Shown here in pieces: positions 44,226 to 55,299 of a stretch of 64,000 nucleotides of DNA. Every line of letters begins with the position of its first letter. Position 1 is the first letter of the stretch. This DNA comes from Morinoia aosen. Lineage: Eukaryota > Arthropoda > Malacostraca > Amphipoda > Talitridae. The notes beneath the pieces were generated by a model. That model worked only from the letters and a program-made list of their open reading frames with translations. It was not told the origin of the DNA and did no database searches. Made by a program: the position numbers and the translations under genes. The DNA is taken from contig CM059563.1 in assembly GCA_030386875.1 (NCBI GenBank), forward strand, positions 47,371,602-47,435,601, in the 5' to 3' direction.

Positions 44226-45768
44226 TGTGGTGATCCCAGCGGCAAGCCGCGGACCTCCACAAGACCTGAGAAAAGCTGCCTCCAGACTACAACCGCATCC
44301 GTTCCAGAGCACCTCCGGACCCGAAGCGCCTAGTCAACCAAACACGGGACCTGAGAGAAGCCGCCTCGCGACTATGAGAAAAGGTGCCCGTAAGCTACAA
44401 CGGCTTCCTGCCTCCAGCACCACAGGCCCACAAACTCGCGACCAATCAGGACTCACGCCCGGACTCAAGGCTTGCACTCGAGGCCTACATAAGGCGACCC
44501 CAACAAGGCTCGCACTCACTCAAGCCCTCGTCCTCGTTCAAGTCACATCTCCAGCACCAGCCTCGTGTTCCTGCCTCTAGCTTCCGAGATCGACTTTGTC
44601 CCTCGCGTACCTGCACCAAGTTCCGGAGACCGGCGCTGCCTATCGACACTCCAAGGTGTTGCAAGGTCTTAAACCAGTAGCGTCTTGACGCTTCAAGGTG
44701 TTTTAAAGCCTTAAAAAAAGTCTCGTTGCAACGCCCCGCGCCGGCGTCGTCGGCCAAGCCTCTCTACGACATCTCTCGCCCGCCCCGGCCGGCTAGCCTC
44801 GCCGTAGCTACTTACCAGCTACAACGGTGACCCGCGTGGTGGCTGGGCCCTACCCAGCTGACTAGCCTCGCCTCGGCGCCCCGCTAGCACCAGCTGACCT
44901 GTTCGTAACAGTCGCACGACGTAGCACCAATCATCACGCCTCGCCGCTGCGTTCGTAAGTAGCGTCCTCGCGGACGTTACCCGCTATTGGTGCTTGTTTC
45001 ATTCGTTACGTAATTCTCGCATAGTATTGTATTTCAATCATCACGTATTAGTACTATTCTCGCATAGGATTATGTTTCAATCATTACGTCATAGGATTGT
45101 GCTTCAATAATCACGTATTTGTGCTATTCTCGCATAGGATTGTGTTTCAATCATTACGTAATTTATGTCATTTTCGAATAGGATTGTATTTCAATCATCA
45201 CGTATTAGTACTATTCTCGCATAGGATTGTGTTTCAATCATTACGTCATTCCCGAATAGGATTGTGCTTCAATCATCACGTATTCGTGCTATTCTCGCAT
45301 AGGATTGTGTTTCAATCATTACGTCATTCCCGAATAGGATTGTGCTTCAATCATCACGTATTTGTGCTATTCTCGCATAGGAGTGTGTTTCAATTTATGT
45401 CATTCTCGAATAGGATTGTACTTCAATCACCACATATTTGTACTATTCTCACATAGGATTGTGTTTCGATCATTACGTACTTCTAGAATAGTATTGTATT
45501 TCAACCATCACGTATTAGTGCTGTGTTCCAATCATTACGTAAATTACGAGTAACGAACAGTGCTCATAGTAGTCACCGCGGGCCCAGTGTAATGGTCCGT
45601 GTTCCGTGTACCTAACAGTCACCAATATAATTACTGTGTTACCCCCGTGTTGTCCATATCCTGCCGAATACGGTTGAACCTCAGGCACTCGCTTCGGGCT
45701 ATCCTATCACGAAAAAGATAGCTCAAAGTCTGCCCGAAGCGTGTCGCAGCCTGGGGGAGAACACTACA
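44226..45768 (+). repeat. 5' LTR (1,543 bp)
   Basis: TGTGG...CTACA. The first ~700 bp are GC-rich. From about 45005 to 45545 it contains degenerate repeats of ATTCTCGCATAGGATTGTG + TTTCAATCATTACGTA (about 36 bp, often paired to ~72 bp). Comparison with the 3' LTR shows the same length and about 14 substitutions by eye. The U3/R/U5 borders are not determined. ORFs of 60-119 codons occur identically in both LTRs and are not thought to code. Confidence 0.96.
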
Positions 45769-45769
45769 C

Positions 45770-45785
45770 TGGTTGACCCCAGAGG
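45770..45785 (+). promoter_or_regulatory. Primer-binding site (putative)
   Basis: TGGTTGACCCCAGAGG begins one base after the LTR. CsRn1-clade elements use tRNA-Trp, whose 3' end complements TGGTGACCCC; this site matches except for one extra T. The primer tRNA is therefore probable, not certain. Confidence 0.6.
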
Positions 45786-45807
45786 TATTCGGCAGGCAAT
45801 AGGAGGC

Positions 45808-46626
45808 ATGGCTGGGAAAGATATCCGGTTGCCCGCATTCAGCGGAGATGTGAAAGGATGGTTACTGCATTGCGACGTGTTCCTCGCACAAGTACCAAAC
45901 CTGGACGACGGCGCAAAGTTCGGAGCGTTACTAGGAAGACTCCCAACACACATCGTATCCGAGATCCAAGAAATACTCCTGAACCCACCGGCAAACGACA
46001 AATACGACGCATTAAAAGCCGCATTAACGCACCGTTTCGTGCGACACGACGAGGAAGCAAACTACGACACCATCGTCAAAACTACCATGGGAGACAATAC
46101 GCCATCAGAATTGCTCCTCGAAATGAAACGACTGAACAGCTGCAGGCAAGCACCCCTACCACCGTCCGTCATCCGTTCCATGCACCTCGCAAAGCTACCA
46201 ATCACAGCACAACCGCTGATCGAGGCACTAGGCAGGGGAAAAACGGACGAAGAATACAGATTAATCGCAGATCAGATCATAGCAAGGCAAACCGCTTGCC
46301 AAACTGCCATGAGTGAACCCATCGCCGTAACTGCCATCAAACAACCACCATCTCTTACCGTCTCAAGAGCGGAATTTGACAAAGCCCTACAGGAAATAGC
46401 AGAACTCAAGAAAATGCTGGCAAACGCTTTACGCCCACAGGAAAACAAGAAGCAAGCAGAAGATTGGCGAAACCAAACCCCAGGACCTAGGTACGGAAAC
46501 AGAAGCATTACAAGAATCAAGCAGGACCAAGCAATCTGCTATTACCACCAAACTTTCGGTAACCGAGCAAGAAACTGTACCCAACCTTGCAGTTTCGCGG
46601 GAAACGACGACCGCGGAGAATGGTAA
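45808..46626 (+). CDS. gag: Retrotransposon Gag
   Basis: 272 aa structural protein that would form the particle and bind the RNA. The N-terminal part (residues about 7-30, [20 protein letters not shown]) corresponds to the capsid start common in arthropod Ty3/gypsy Gags. Near the C-terminus C244-X2-H247-X9-C257-X3-C261 ([16 protein letters not shown]) is the nucleocapsid metal-binding motif, a CHCC form, not the CCHC knuckle. The first ATG after the LTR in an open frame was taken as start, 39 bp past the LTR. Pol lies in the frame one base forward (+1, or -2). Confidence 0.93.
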   Translation: MAGKDIRLPAFSGDVKGWLLHCDVFLAQVPNLDDGAKFGALLGRLPTHIVSEIQEILLNPPANDKYDALKAALTHRFVRHDEEANYDTIVKTTMGDNTPSELLLEMKRLNSCRQAPLPPSVIRSMHLAKLPITAQPLIEALGRGKTDEEYRLIADQIIARQTACQTAMSEPIAVTAIKQPPSLTVSRAEFDKALQEIAELKKMLANALRPQENKKQAEDWRNQTPGPRYGNRSITRIKQDQAICYYHQTFGNRARNCTQPCSFAGNDDRGEW

Positions 46627-46663
46627 ACGCCCCAGTCTCCGCACAGACAAAAAAGGCGAGCTA

Positions 46664-49600
46664 ATGTACGTCACAGACACCGGCAACGTACGATACCTCA
46701 TCGACACCGGTTCAGCCGTCAGCCTAGTACCAGCTAAAAAGAAACACACGCTCAAACCCCCGTCCTACGACTTACTCGCCGCCAACAACACCCCCATAGC
46801 TTCTTACGGGACGACTGAGCGCATCATCCTGCTCAACCCCCTATGGCCCGTAAGTTGGAACTTCATAGAAGCGGACGTGGGACAACCGATCATTGGCATG
46901 GATTTCCTCGCCGCACACCAGCTAAGCGTCGACACCGCAAACGCAAGCCTATACGCCCAAACTTCCGGAACCAAAGTACCCTGCAAACGTGTCGTTTCAA
47001 GAAGCCAACGAGTGCACAGGATCGAACACCAAACCGCCCAGGAATTCAACACATTGTACGAGGAATACCCCGGAATACTACCGACCTCCCAACACATCCG
47101 GCACACACAAAAGAAAATCGACGTAGAACACCACATCGAAACAACCGGACCCCCAGTATATGCACGACCAAGGAGACTGTCTCCGGAAAAATTGGAAGCG
47201 GCGCGACAAGAATTCAAGGAAATGCTGGAACATGGCATCATCAGGCCGTCGAAGAGCGCCTGGGCATCACCCATGCACATGGTACCAAAGGCAGCCGAAC
47301 CCGGGGCATGGAGAATCTGCGGAGACTACAGACGACTGAACGCAAGCACCAAACCTGACCGTTACCCAATACCACACTGTCAAGACTTCCATTACAAACT
47401 GCATAACAAAACAATCTTCTCCAAAATCGACCTCGTCAAAGCCTATCACCAAATACCCGTCAAAAACGAGGACATCCAGATAACGGCCATCACCACACCA
47501 TTTGGGTTGTACGAATACACCGTGATGTCATTCGGGCTGCGGAACGCAGCCCAAACGTTCCAACGATACATCGACGCGGTAACAAGAGACATGGACTTCG
47601 TAACGGCATACATCGACGACATACTGATAGCGTCCGCAAACGCAGAGGAGCACCAAAAACACCTCCGACAACTCTTCCAACGGCTACAAGGAGAAGGACT
47701 GCGCGTGCACCCCGCCAAGTGCATTTTCGGAGTGCCCGAGCTAGACTTTCTCGGACACAGAGTGTCAGCCGGCGGAATCTCACCACTCCCCCAGAAAATA
47801 GAGGAAATATGCAGTTTTCCCCAACCAGCAACAGTAAAAAAGCTACGACAATTCATAGGAATAGTCAACTATTACCACCGATTCCTCCCAGCCGCAGCAG
47901 AAAAGATGCAAGCTCTGACCGGATTGACAAAAGGATACTCCAAAAACTCAAAGAAAATTATCAACTGGACAACAGAACTAGACGCAGCGTTCACTAGCCT
48001 AAAACGCGAGATCTCGCAACTAACCTTGCTAGCGCACCCCGCTCCAGAAGGCAAAAGCACCTTAATCACAGACGCATCAGGAACCGCAGTCGGCGCCGTA
48101 CTACAACAAAAAGTCGGGCAAGAACAGCGCCCCGTAGCATTTTTCTCCAAAAAACTAGACGACACCCAACGTAAATACAGCACCTACGACCGCGAACTAA
48201 TGGCGATATTCCTCGCAGTGAAACACTTCGAGCATTTTTTGGAAGGCCGAAGCTTCGAAATCAGGACAGACCATAAACCGCTCTGTTTTGCCCTGCAAAA
48301 AGCCACGGAAGGCAACAGCCCCCGGGTAGCAAGACAGCTCTCCTACCTCTCACAGTTCGACTGCGAAATCAAGCACATCAGCGGCGACAACAACACGGTC
48401 GCAGACGCGTTATCACGTCTGGTGTCAACAATAATACCTAAAGGACCCGCGATCAACTACGACAAAATAATGACCGAACAAAACAGAGACGCAGAATTAG
48501 AAGAACTGATGCACGTAGCATCAAAGAACGCGCTCAAACTACGCCCCATAATCAGACAGACCGGTAAACCACCCCTCTGGTGCAACGTGTCAACAGGCCT
48601 ACGGAGGCCATACATCCCGGAATGCTGCAGAAAGAACGTATTTCAGCATTTCCACGGGGCGAGTCATCCCGGCATACAAGCAACAAGGGACCTCTTGAGG
48701 CAGCGAGTAATCTGGCCCGGACTCAACAAAGACGTCGGCAAGTGGACACGCGAGTGCATTCCATGCCAGACAAGCAAAATAATAAGGCACACCAAATGCC
48801 CGCCCGGGAAGATGCCGGTACCCAAGGAACGGTTCCAGACGATACACATCGATATCGTCGGACCACTACCCGTGTCACAAAACAAACGGTACCTGCTGAC
48901 GTGCATTGACCGCTTCACCAGATGGTGCACCGCTACCCCAATGGCCGATTGTACAGCAGAAACAACAGCACGGGCATTCCTAAAAGACTGGGTAGCATCA
49001 TTCGGCGCTCCAACAACAATCATCACGGACCAAGGCGTCCAGTTCGAGTCTAACTTATGGAAAAACTTGCTGACGGCGCTGGGCGCTGAGAGACAGCGAA
49101 CGACAGCGTACCACCCGCAGAGCAACGGACTGGTGGAGAGGATGCACAGAAGATTGAAGGAGGCGTTAAAAGCTACGGTCACTGACGCAGACTGGGCAGA
49201 CGCACTACCCCTCATACTGCTTAACATCCGAGCCACGCCACACACGGACGCAAACATCTCCCCCGCCGAAATGGTATACGGACAAACATTGCGCCTCGCA
49301 GGAGAGCTACCCGAGAAACAAAAAGGAGACCGGCCCGCCAGAGAATTTCTACAATGCCTAAAAAAACGAGTGACAAACCTGCAGCCAATACTGCCACGAC
49401 AACAGGGACCCCAAAAAGCCAATGTCCCGAGCGCTCTATGCAAGGCGACCAACGTCTTCGTGAAACACGGGGGGCACAGAAGACCCTTACAGAAACCCTA
49501 CGCAGGTCCCTTTCCCGTGCTCCAAAGGACACCAAACTACGTCACCGTAGATATACAAGGCAAAAAAGCTAACATCGCGACGGAAAGGGTCAAAGCAGCG

Positions 49601-49777
49601 TACCTACCAACCATCGAGGATAAACCTCAACAACAGGCTAAGGCACCGAGAGCAACAAACTACGAAGTATACGAGGGAGTTCCGTTCCCTGGAACAGGCA
49701 CAGCAATCCCTGAAACAGCAAAACAGGCAGTATTCACTAAATACGGCAGAGAAAGCAGACCACCAGTGAGGTACTAA
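46664..49777 (+). CDS. pol: Retrotransposon Pol (protease, reverse transcriptase, RNase H, integrase)
   Basis: 1,037 aa from the first ATG; the frame is open from 46400, overlapping gag by ~227 bp, so Pol is probably made by frameshift as Gag-Pol. Protease: DTGS at residues 14-17. RT: YIDD at 316-319, in a full palm/fingers region from about 150. RNase H: acidic residues D470, E511, D536. Integrase: zinc site H664-X3-H668-X29-C698-X2-C701 and catalytic D730, D789, E825 (DD35E). A chromodomain is not evident at the C-terminus. No stops or frameshifts; all catalytic residues are present, so the copy may be active. Its even base composition differs from the AT-rich flank. Confidence 0.97.
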   Translation: MYVTDTGNVRYLIDTGSAVSLVPAKKKHTLKPPSYDLLAANNTPIASYGTTERIILLNPLWPVSWNFIEADVGQPIIGMDFLAAHQLSVDTANASLYAQTSGTKVPCKRVVSRSQRVHRIEHQTAQEFNTLYEEYPGILPTSQHIRHTQKKIDVEHHIETTGPPVYARPRRLSPEKLEAARQEFKEMLEHGIIRPSKSAWASPMHMVPKAAEPGAWRICGDYRRLNASTKPDRYPIPHCQDFHYKLHNKTIFSKIDLVKAYHQIPVKNEDIQITAITTPFGLYEYTVMSFGLRNAAQTFQRYIDAVTRDMDFVTAYIDDILIASANAEEHQKHLRQLFQRLQGEGLRVHPAKCIFGVPELDFLGHRVSAGGISPLPQKIEEICSFPQPATVKKLRQFIGIVNYYHRFLPAAAEKMQALTGLTKGYSKNSKKIINWTTELDAAFTSLKREISQLTLLAHPAPEGKSTLITDASGTAVGAVLQQKVGQEQRPVAFFSKKLDDTQRKYSTYDRELMAIFLAVKHFEHFLEGRSFEIRTDHKPLCFALQKATEGNSPRVARQLSYLSQFDCEIKHISGDNNTVADALSRLVSTIIPKGPAINYDKIMTEQNRDAELEELMHVASKNALKLRPIIRQTGKPPLWCNVSTGLRRPYIPECCRKNVFQHFHGASHPGIQATRDLLRQRVIWPGLNKDVGKWTRECIPCQTSKIIRHTKCPPGKMPVPKERFQTIHIDIVGPLPVSQNKRYLLTCIDRFTRWCTATPMADCTAETTARAFLKDWVASFGAPTTIITDQGVQFESNLWKNLLTALGAERQRTTAYHPQSNGLVERMHRRLKEALKATVTDADWADALPLILLNIRATPHTDANISPAEMVYGQTLRLAGELPEKQKGDRPAREFLQCLKKRVTNLQPILPRQQGPQKANVPSALCKATNVFVKHGGHRRPLQKPYAGPFPVLQRTPNYVTVDIQGKKANIATERVKAAYLPTIEDKPQQQAKAPRATNYEVYEGVPFPGTGTAIPETAKQAVFTKYGRESRPPVRY

Positions 49778-49783
49778 GTGTTT

Positions 49784-49803
49784 AAAAAAAAACAGGAGAG
49801 GGA
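49784..49803 (+). promoter_or_regulatory. Polypurine tract
   Basis: A-rich then AACAGGAGAGGGA purine run just before the 3' LTR (starts 49808), where plus-strand priming is expected. Confidence 0.8.
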
Positions 49804-49807
49804 CACC

Positions 49808-51350
49808 TGTGGTGATCCCAGCGGCAAGCCGCGGACCCCCACAAGACCTGAGAAAAGCTGCCTCCAGACTACAACCGCATCCGTTCCAGAGCACCTCCGG
49901 ACCCGAAGCGCCTAGTCAACCAAACACGGGACCTGAGAGAAGCCGCCTCGCGACTATGAGAAAAGGTGCCCGTAAGCTACAACGGCTTCCTGCCTCCAGC
50001 ACCACAGGCCCACAAACTCGCGACCAATCAGGACTCACGCCCGGACTCAAGGCTTGCACTCGAGGCCTACATAAGGCGACCCCAACAAGGCTCGCACTCA
50101 CTCAAGCCCTCGTCCTCGTTCAAGTCACATCTCCAGCACCAGCCTCGTGTTCCTGCCTCTAGCTTCCGAGATCGACTTTGTCCCTCGCGTACCTGCACCA
50201 AGTTCCGGAGACCGGCCCTGCCTATCGACACCCCAAGGTGTTGCAAGGTCTTAAACCAGTAGCGTCTTGACGCTTCAAGGTGTTTCAAAGCCTTAAAAAA
50301 AGTCACGTTGCAACGCCCCGCGCCGGCGTCGTCGGCCAAGCCTCTCTACGACATCTCTCGCCCGCCCCTGCCGGCTAGCCTCGCCGTAGCTACTTACCAG
50401 CTACAACGGTGACCCGCGTGGCGGCTGGGCCCTACCCAGCTGACTAGCCTCGCCTCGGCGCCCCGCTAGCACCAGCTGACCTGTTCGTAACAGTCGCACG
50501 ACGTAGCACCAATCATCACGCCTCGCCGCTGCGTTCGTAAGTAGCGTCCTCGCGGACGTTACCCGCTATTGGTGCTTGTTTCATTCGTTACGTAATTCTC
50601 GCATAGTATTGTATTTCAATCATCACGTATTAGTACTATTCTCGCATAGGATTATGTTTCAATCATTACGTCATAGGATTGTGCTTCAATCATCACGTAT
50701 TTGTGCTATTCTCGCATAGGATTGTGTTTCAATCATTAAGTAATTTATGTCATTTTCGAATAGGATTGTATTTCAATCATCACGTATTAGTACTATTCTC
50801 GCATAGGATTGTGTTTCAATCATTACGTCATTCCCGAATAGGATTGTGCTTCAATCATCACGTATTCGTGCTATTCTCGCATAGGATTGTGTTTCAATCA
50901 TTACGTCATTCCCGAATAGGATTGTGCTTCAATCATCACGTATTTGTGCTATTCTCGCATAGGAGTGTGTTTCAATTTATGTCATTCTCGAATAGGATTG
51001 TACTTCAATCACCACATATTTGTACTATTCTCACATAGGATTGTGTTTCGATCATTACGTACTTCTAGAATAGTATTGTATTTCAACCATCACGTATTAG
51101 TGCTGTGTTCCAACCATTACGTAAATTACGAGTAACGAACAGTGCTCATAGTAGTCACCGCGGGCCCAGTGTAATGGTCCGTGTTCCGTGTACCTAACAG
51201 TCACCAATATAATTACCGTGTTACCCCCGTGTTGTCCATATCCTGCCGAATACGGTTGTACCTCAGGCACTCGCTTCGGGCTATCCTATCACGAAAAAGA
51301 TAGCTCAAAGTCTGCCCGAAGCGTGTCGCAGCCTGGGGGAGATTACTACA
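49808..51350 (+). repeat. 3' LTR (1,543 bp)
   Basis: Same start, end and length as the 5' LTR, offset exactly 5,582 bp, with about 14 scattered substitutions (~0.9%) and no indel that I could find. Confidence 0.96.
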
Positions 51351-51354
51351 AGTT

Positions 51355-51690
51355 GATCCGTTGACGAGATTTAAACTAAAGCATGAGCTCTGCACAGTCA
51401 TCCACCGACATTAAAATGAACTATGAACCATAAGAACGTAAGAATTGGGCAGGTAGTGTGTCAATCAAAGAAAAATACATTAACAAGTAGTGTTTTATTT
51501 GTTTTTCTCCACTCACTTTCATGTCGTAATTTTTATGACTCAGTTTCCTGCAATTTTCTTTCTTTCAACAAGTTCCTCGGACTTTTTTTCGGATAGAGTT
51601 TCATTAACATTCATTCCGCGACATTCATGACTTGGTTTTCTTCAACTTTCTTCTTTGCAACGTAGTTCTCTATAATTTTCTATTGTCCTA
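51355..51690. other. Intergenic flank of the LTR element
   Basis: AT-rich single-copy-looking sequence; nothing is recognised. Confidence 0.5.
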
Positions 51691-52381
51691 GTTTATCCGG
51701 TCAATGTGAAGTTTCATGCAATCACGGAAATTGATAATGATATTCCAAACAATCACTAAAGGAACCCATTTAAGAACGTTTTTCAAGAACGACATTCTGC
51801 TCGCTGATGCGTTATTTTCGAATTATTGAACTTTGAAGTTGGCCGTCGCGCGCCCAAGGAAGCGAGCGTAATTTAATTAAAAACGGAAGCTAACCCCCTA
51901 TTACAAACGTAAAGAGGTTGGGTCGTGAGGGGTAGCCACAGTTCTTTTAGTGAAAAGTTTAAATAAAGCTTCTAAACCACCCATTAGGGTGACGACCGCA
52001 ATCTTGTTTACATCGGGTCTAACATGGCGACCACCATGGGCGCCGCCATTTTGGACCCGATGTCAACAAGATTGCGGTCGTCACCCTAATGGGTGGGTTA
52101 GAAGCTTTATTTATAATTTTCACTAGAAGAACTGTGCCTCCCCCTCACGACCCAACCTCTTTACGTTTGTAATAGCTTCCGTTATTAATTAAATTACGTT
52201 TCACGCGCTCGCTTCCTTTGGCGCCAAGCCCAACTTCAAAGTTCAATTATTCGAAAATAACGCATCAGCGAGCAGAATGTCATTCATGTAAAACGTTCTG
52301 AAATGTGTTCCTTTAGTGATTCCTGGGATCGGCATTATTATTTTCCGTGATTGCATGAAACTTCACATTGACCGTTTATCC
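51691..52381. mobile_element. Near-perfect palindromic MITE with 8-bp target duplication GTTTATCC
   Basis: Element 51699-52373 (675 bp): starts GGTCAATGTGAAGTTTCATG, ends with its reverse complement (CATTGACC). The arms are ~330 bp each and highly similar, meeting near 52030-52060 at a short loop (CATGGCGACCACCATGG). GTTTATCC occurs directly before (51691-51698) and after (52374-52381). The 8-bp duplication with GG...CC ends fits Merlin or Mutator-like families better than hAT (CA...TG ends). No transposase. Confidence 0.92.
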
Positions 52382-53056
52382 GGTAACTTGGGGGCGTGCG
52401 AATTTTTTCGTATATTTTATTTGCGCTTGTTTTCAGGAAATAGATTCTAGCTAAAATTTTGAATTGATGAAGGATAATAAAAATTCTGATTGTTTTTAAT
52501 TAAATTTGGAGCATTTAAATCTCTTCCTCGAGTTTATGGTTGCCAAATTGAAAGCAAGTCAAATGATGTCATTTTGACAGTACAATTTCCATCAACTTTT
52601 TTAATCACGTTCCTGAACTTTCCTCGAACGCTTACGCTTTCATCAGAGAGGCGCATTTTCATAAAGTTCATACTAATAACCTTTTACGCGCTTTTACTCC
52701 CATGACTGGTATTCCTTCACAGATTTGACATGAAGTATAAGATATTTTACATCACTCTTCGAAATACTACACGAATAAACAGGAGCGTTTGCACGGTGTC
52801 CTTATATACTTGCTGTTCACGTTGCTTTGAGAGGAAGAAGCGATCGCGTGCTGCGGCGTGGCTGTTCACTTGGGACGGAGATGCTCAGCGCTATGAGGTA
52901 GGTAATGATGTACATACTTACGTGTTCAATATTATCATTGACACTTCAATTGGTGACCAAACATCCATAAAACTAAATATTTGAATTATTCTCGTATCTT
53001 CTTTATCTGTTTTTTATTGACCAAGACCAAGACTTGCAACATGAGTAGGTTTATTA
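52382..53056. other. Intergenic, no gene recognised
   Basis: AT-rich; ORFs of 71 and 84 codons without motifs. Confidence 0.5.
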
Positions 53057-53619
53057 AAATGTGGGGTAAATCTGAAGGAGATGACAGTTGTCGATTTTGC
53101 AAATTGTAATGGCTAAACATGGTTAATGACACCAAAATAAACAAGTTTTCTTCTATGCACTTTTCGTCTCAAGTGAGTATTTTATTAGTTATAGCGGTAA
53201 ATGACTTACCGCAACTCCAGTCTTTGAAGCGGAAAGAAATTCTTTGATCGAATGGTATGGCAATACTGCAATGGCGTCTCGCTTCCAGCGCTCTGTCTTG
53301 AAAGACGAAACCAAACCTACCGCTATACCTTGTTAAATACTCATTTGACGAAAAAAGTGTATAGAAGAAAAGTTGTTTATTTCGATGTTATTACCCTGTT
53401 TCAAGCAACAAAAATTCGAAAATCGATGAGTAGCTGTTTATTCGATCGCATTCGTCATCAATGACGAAACTAAACTTACCGCTATAAATCGTAAAATACT
53501 CATTTGAGACGAAAAGTGCATAGAAGAAAACTTGTTTATTTCGATTCAATTAATTAGGTTCAGGCACCAAAAAGTGGAAAATCGACAACTGTCATCTCCT
53601 TCAGATTTACCAAATGTGG
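53057..53619. mobile_element. Foldback MITE with 8-bp target duplication AAATGTGG
   Basis: Element 53065-53611 (547 bp): starts GGTAAATCTGAAGGAGATGA and ends TCATCTCCTTCAGATTTACC, with inverted arms of ~145 bp (also sharing AACAAGTTTTCTTCTATGCA). AAATGTGG flanks at 53057-53064 and 53612-53619. A third, diverged arm copy lies inside at about 53318-53432. Same end type and duplication length as the 51699-52373 element, different sequence. Confidence 0.9.
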
Positions 53620-54255
53620 AATACAGCAACATTACCTGTTTTTGGCGTTTTTCTATTCAATGAATTACTTCTAATGCTTGAATGTGGCAAAAACTTGGAG
53701 TTTCATACCCAGTTAGACGGGGCTGCGAACGATTCATGAAAATCCTATGAATCTGTTATAATACATGGGTAATACTTCAATTGAATACCAAAGTGCGGTT
53801 CGTACTTGACGATGCTTCAAACTATGAATCCCGTAGCTTTCAATTTAATATTTAGTTTTCCTCCTCATTTCTCCTTCAAGATTTTCTTTCCATGACCTGT
53901 CAAATTTCAGAAAAATCATGTATTTCAAATTCCCATATTTGACGTGTGTAGGAAGTTTTCATTTGACGTATGCAGGAATTTTTCATTCAATGCTACCTAC
54001 GTATGTTAATCAAGTGCACATCTTTCATCGGATTACTCTAAATGAGAAGCATAACACAAAAGCTGTTGCATAAATCAATTTTGAACTGGAAGTGAATCTC
54101 GTGACCTGAGAATTAGTCTGGCGAAGACAAGCTACCTCAGCTTGCGCCGTGAGATGCACGTGCGACGTTACTGAGATTTGCGGGGCGACTACCTGCGTCG
54201 CGCTCGCGCCACGGTGGTCTGGTCACACACACACTCTGACCGCGACGTGAGCGGC
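53620..54255. other. Intergenic, no gene recognised
   Basis: AT-rich; a short GC-rich patch near 54160-54250 has no ORF of note. Confidence 0.45.
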
Positions 54256-54261
54256 CGGTAT

Positions 54262-54457
54262 TTGTGAAGGGGGCTTTCATAATGCTGTTGACCGACCAGT
54301 AGTTGCAAATTCGATTTACATAAATATCTTGTTAAAACTAAATGAAAGAACGATCCAGTTCGTGGTTGGTATTTTCAAAAATTGCTGACTTCAATTATTT
54401 GACTTTGAATTTGAGATGAATATTGAACTTCAGTTTAACCCGTAGCGGTCAACGAGT
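54262..54457 (-). mobile_element. MITE family 2 copy
   Basis: Contains GCTGTTGACCGACCAGTAGTTGC and ends AACTTCAGTTTAACCCGTAGCGGTCAACGAGTTA. Confidence 0.72.
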
Positions 54458-54800
54458 TATTTGGAGTTATGCTAACGGAGAATGGAGTTCTACTGTTGAG
54501 TCGTTCGTTTTGCTTGCATGTTGTGTTAACGACATGCAATATGAAATCGAAAAATAAAATTAGAGCCCATATTATTTTCGCCTTTTTTGAAGCGATTTTT
54601 CTCCTTTATCGTTGATTACTCTAAATGTAATGGTAGGTAACCTTATAACTCTAGCTACTAACGTTGCCTCGGACGCTATTTCCAGGAAAAATTCTATTCA
54701 GACGTTGTCCACTGTTTCTCTATCTGCAATAATTTTACATTCAAATTTAGACTACAATCAAACCAAGCTCATAATGGTACTTGATATGTTGGCCATGTTT

Positions 54801-55057
54801 GCACGGTTGTTACAGTTGATTTGGTTAGGTAAGAAGTAGCAGAATTGGAAAACCGTCTATATTGCTCGATTACATTTTAATCCATTGTATAAGAAGCGTG
54901 GTAAGTATTGTTACACTATAAAATTTAACTTGTACGCCATTATCTATTTTAAATGAAGGTTGTGAAACAATTGAAACGCAGGTCATTTATAAATGTAGGT
55001 GAACAAGCAATTTACCTAGTGGTACACATATGCACCAACACGTCTTCAACGTGTTAA
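54801..55057 (-). mobile_element. MITE family 1, copy 4
   Basis: Reverse orientation: GATTTGGTTAGGTAAGAAGTAGCAGAATTGG ... CAATTTACCTAGTGGTACACATATG ... AACGTGTTAA. Confidence 0.74.
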
Positions 55058-55299
55058 TCTGCCTTATTACTTTAGATCACATTCATGTATTCCACGCTGT
55101 GGGTATGCCCTAAATTAGTGGCAATCAATAAAAAACTTTCAAGAATTTTTACCTCGTACCAGTCTTCACGTTCACGTGAAGCGTATCAGCCGCGAAGCGA
55201 GCGTTAATTTTAGAACCCTGCCGACACCTCACCGCTGTGAGGGCGCTGGGTTCTTAACGCACGGGCACAGGGGTCAACACACTGGTTCTGTCTCTGGTG

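Larger units (their letters stand above)
44222..51354 (+). mobile_element. Complete Ty3/gypsy LTR retrotransposon with target duplication AGTT
   Basis: The element proper is 44226-51350 (7,125 bp), flanked by AGTT at 44222-44225 and 51351-51354. It has two 1,543-bp LTRs starting TGTGGTGATCC and ending CTACA (TG...CA), a primer-binding site, gag, pol in the order PR-RT-RH-IN, and a polypurine tract. That order defines Ty3/gypsy (Metaviridae-type). Both ORFs are intact and there is no env. The Gag CX2HX9CX3C motif and the primer site point to the CsRn1 clade; this is from family knowledge, not a tree. Confidence 0.96.

Noticed and set aside
44227-44580. 117-codon ORF present in both LTRs (also at 49809)
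   Set aside because: It starts at the second base of the LTR, is low complexity and is identical in both copies because LTRs are duplicates; no known LTR protein resembles it.
49777-49807. Possible env gene after pol
   Set aside because: Only 30 bp separate the pol stop from the 3' LTR.
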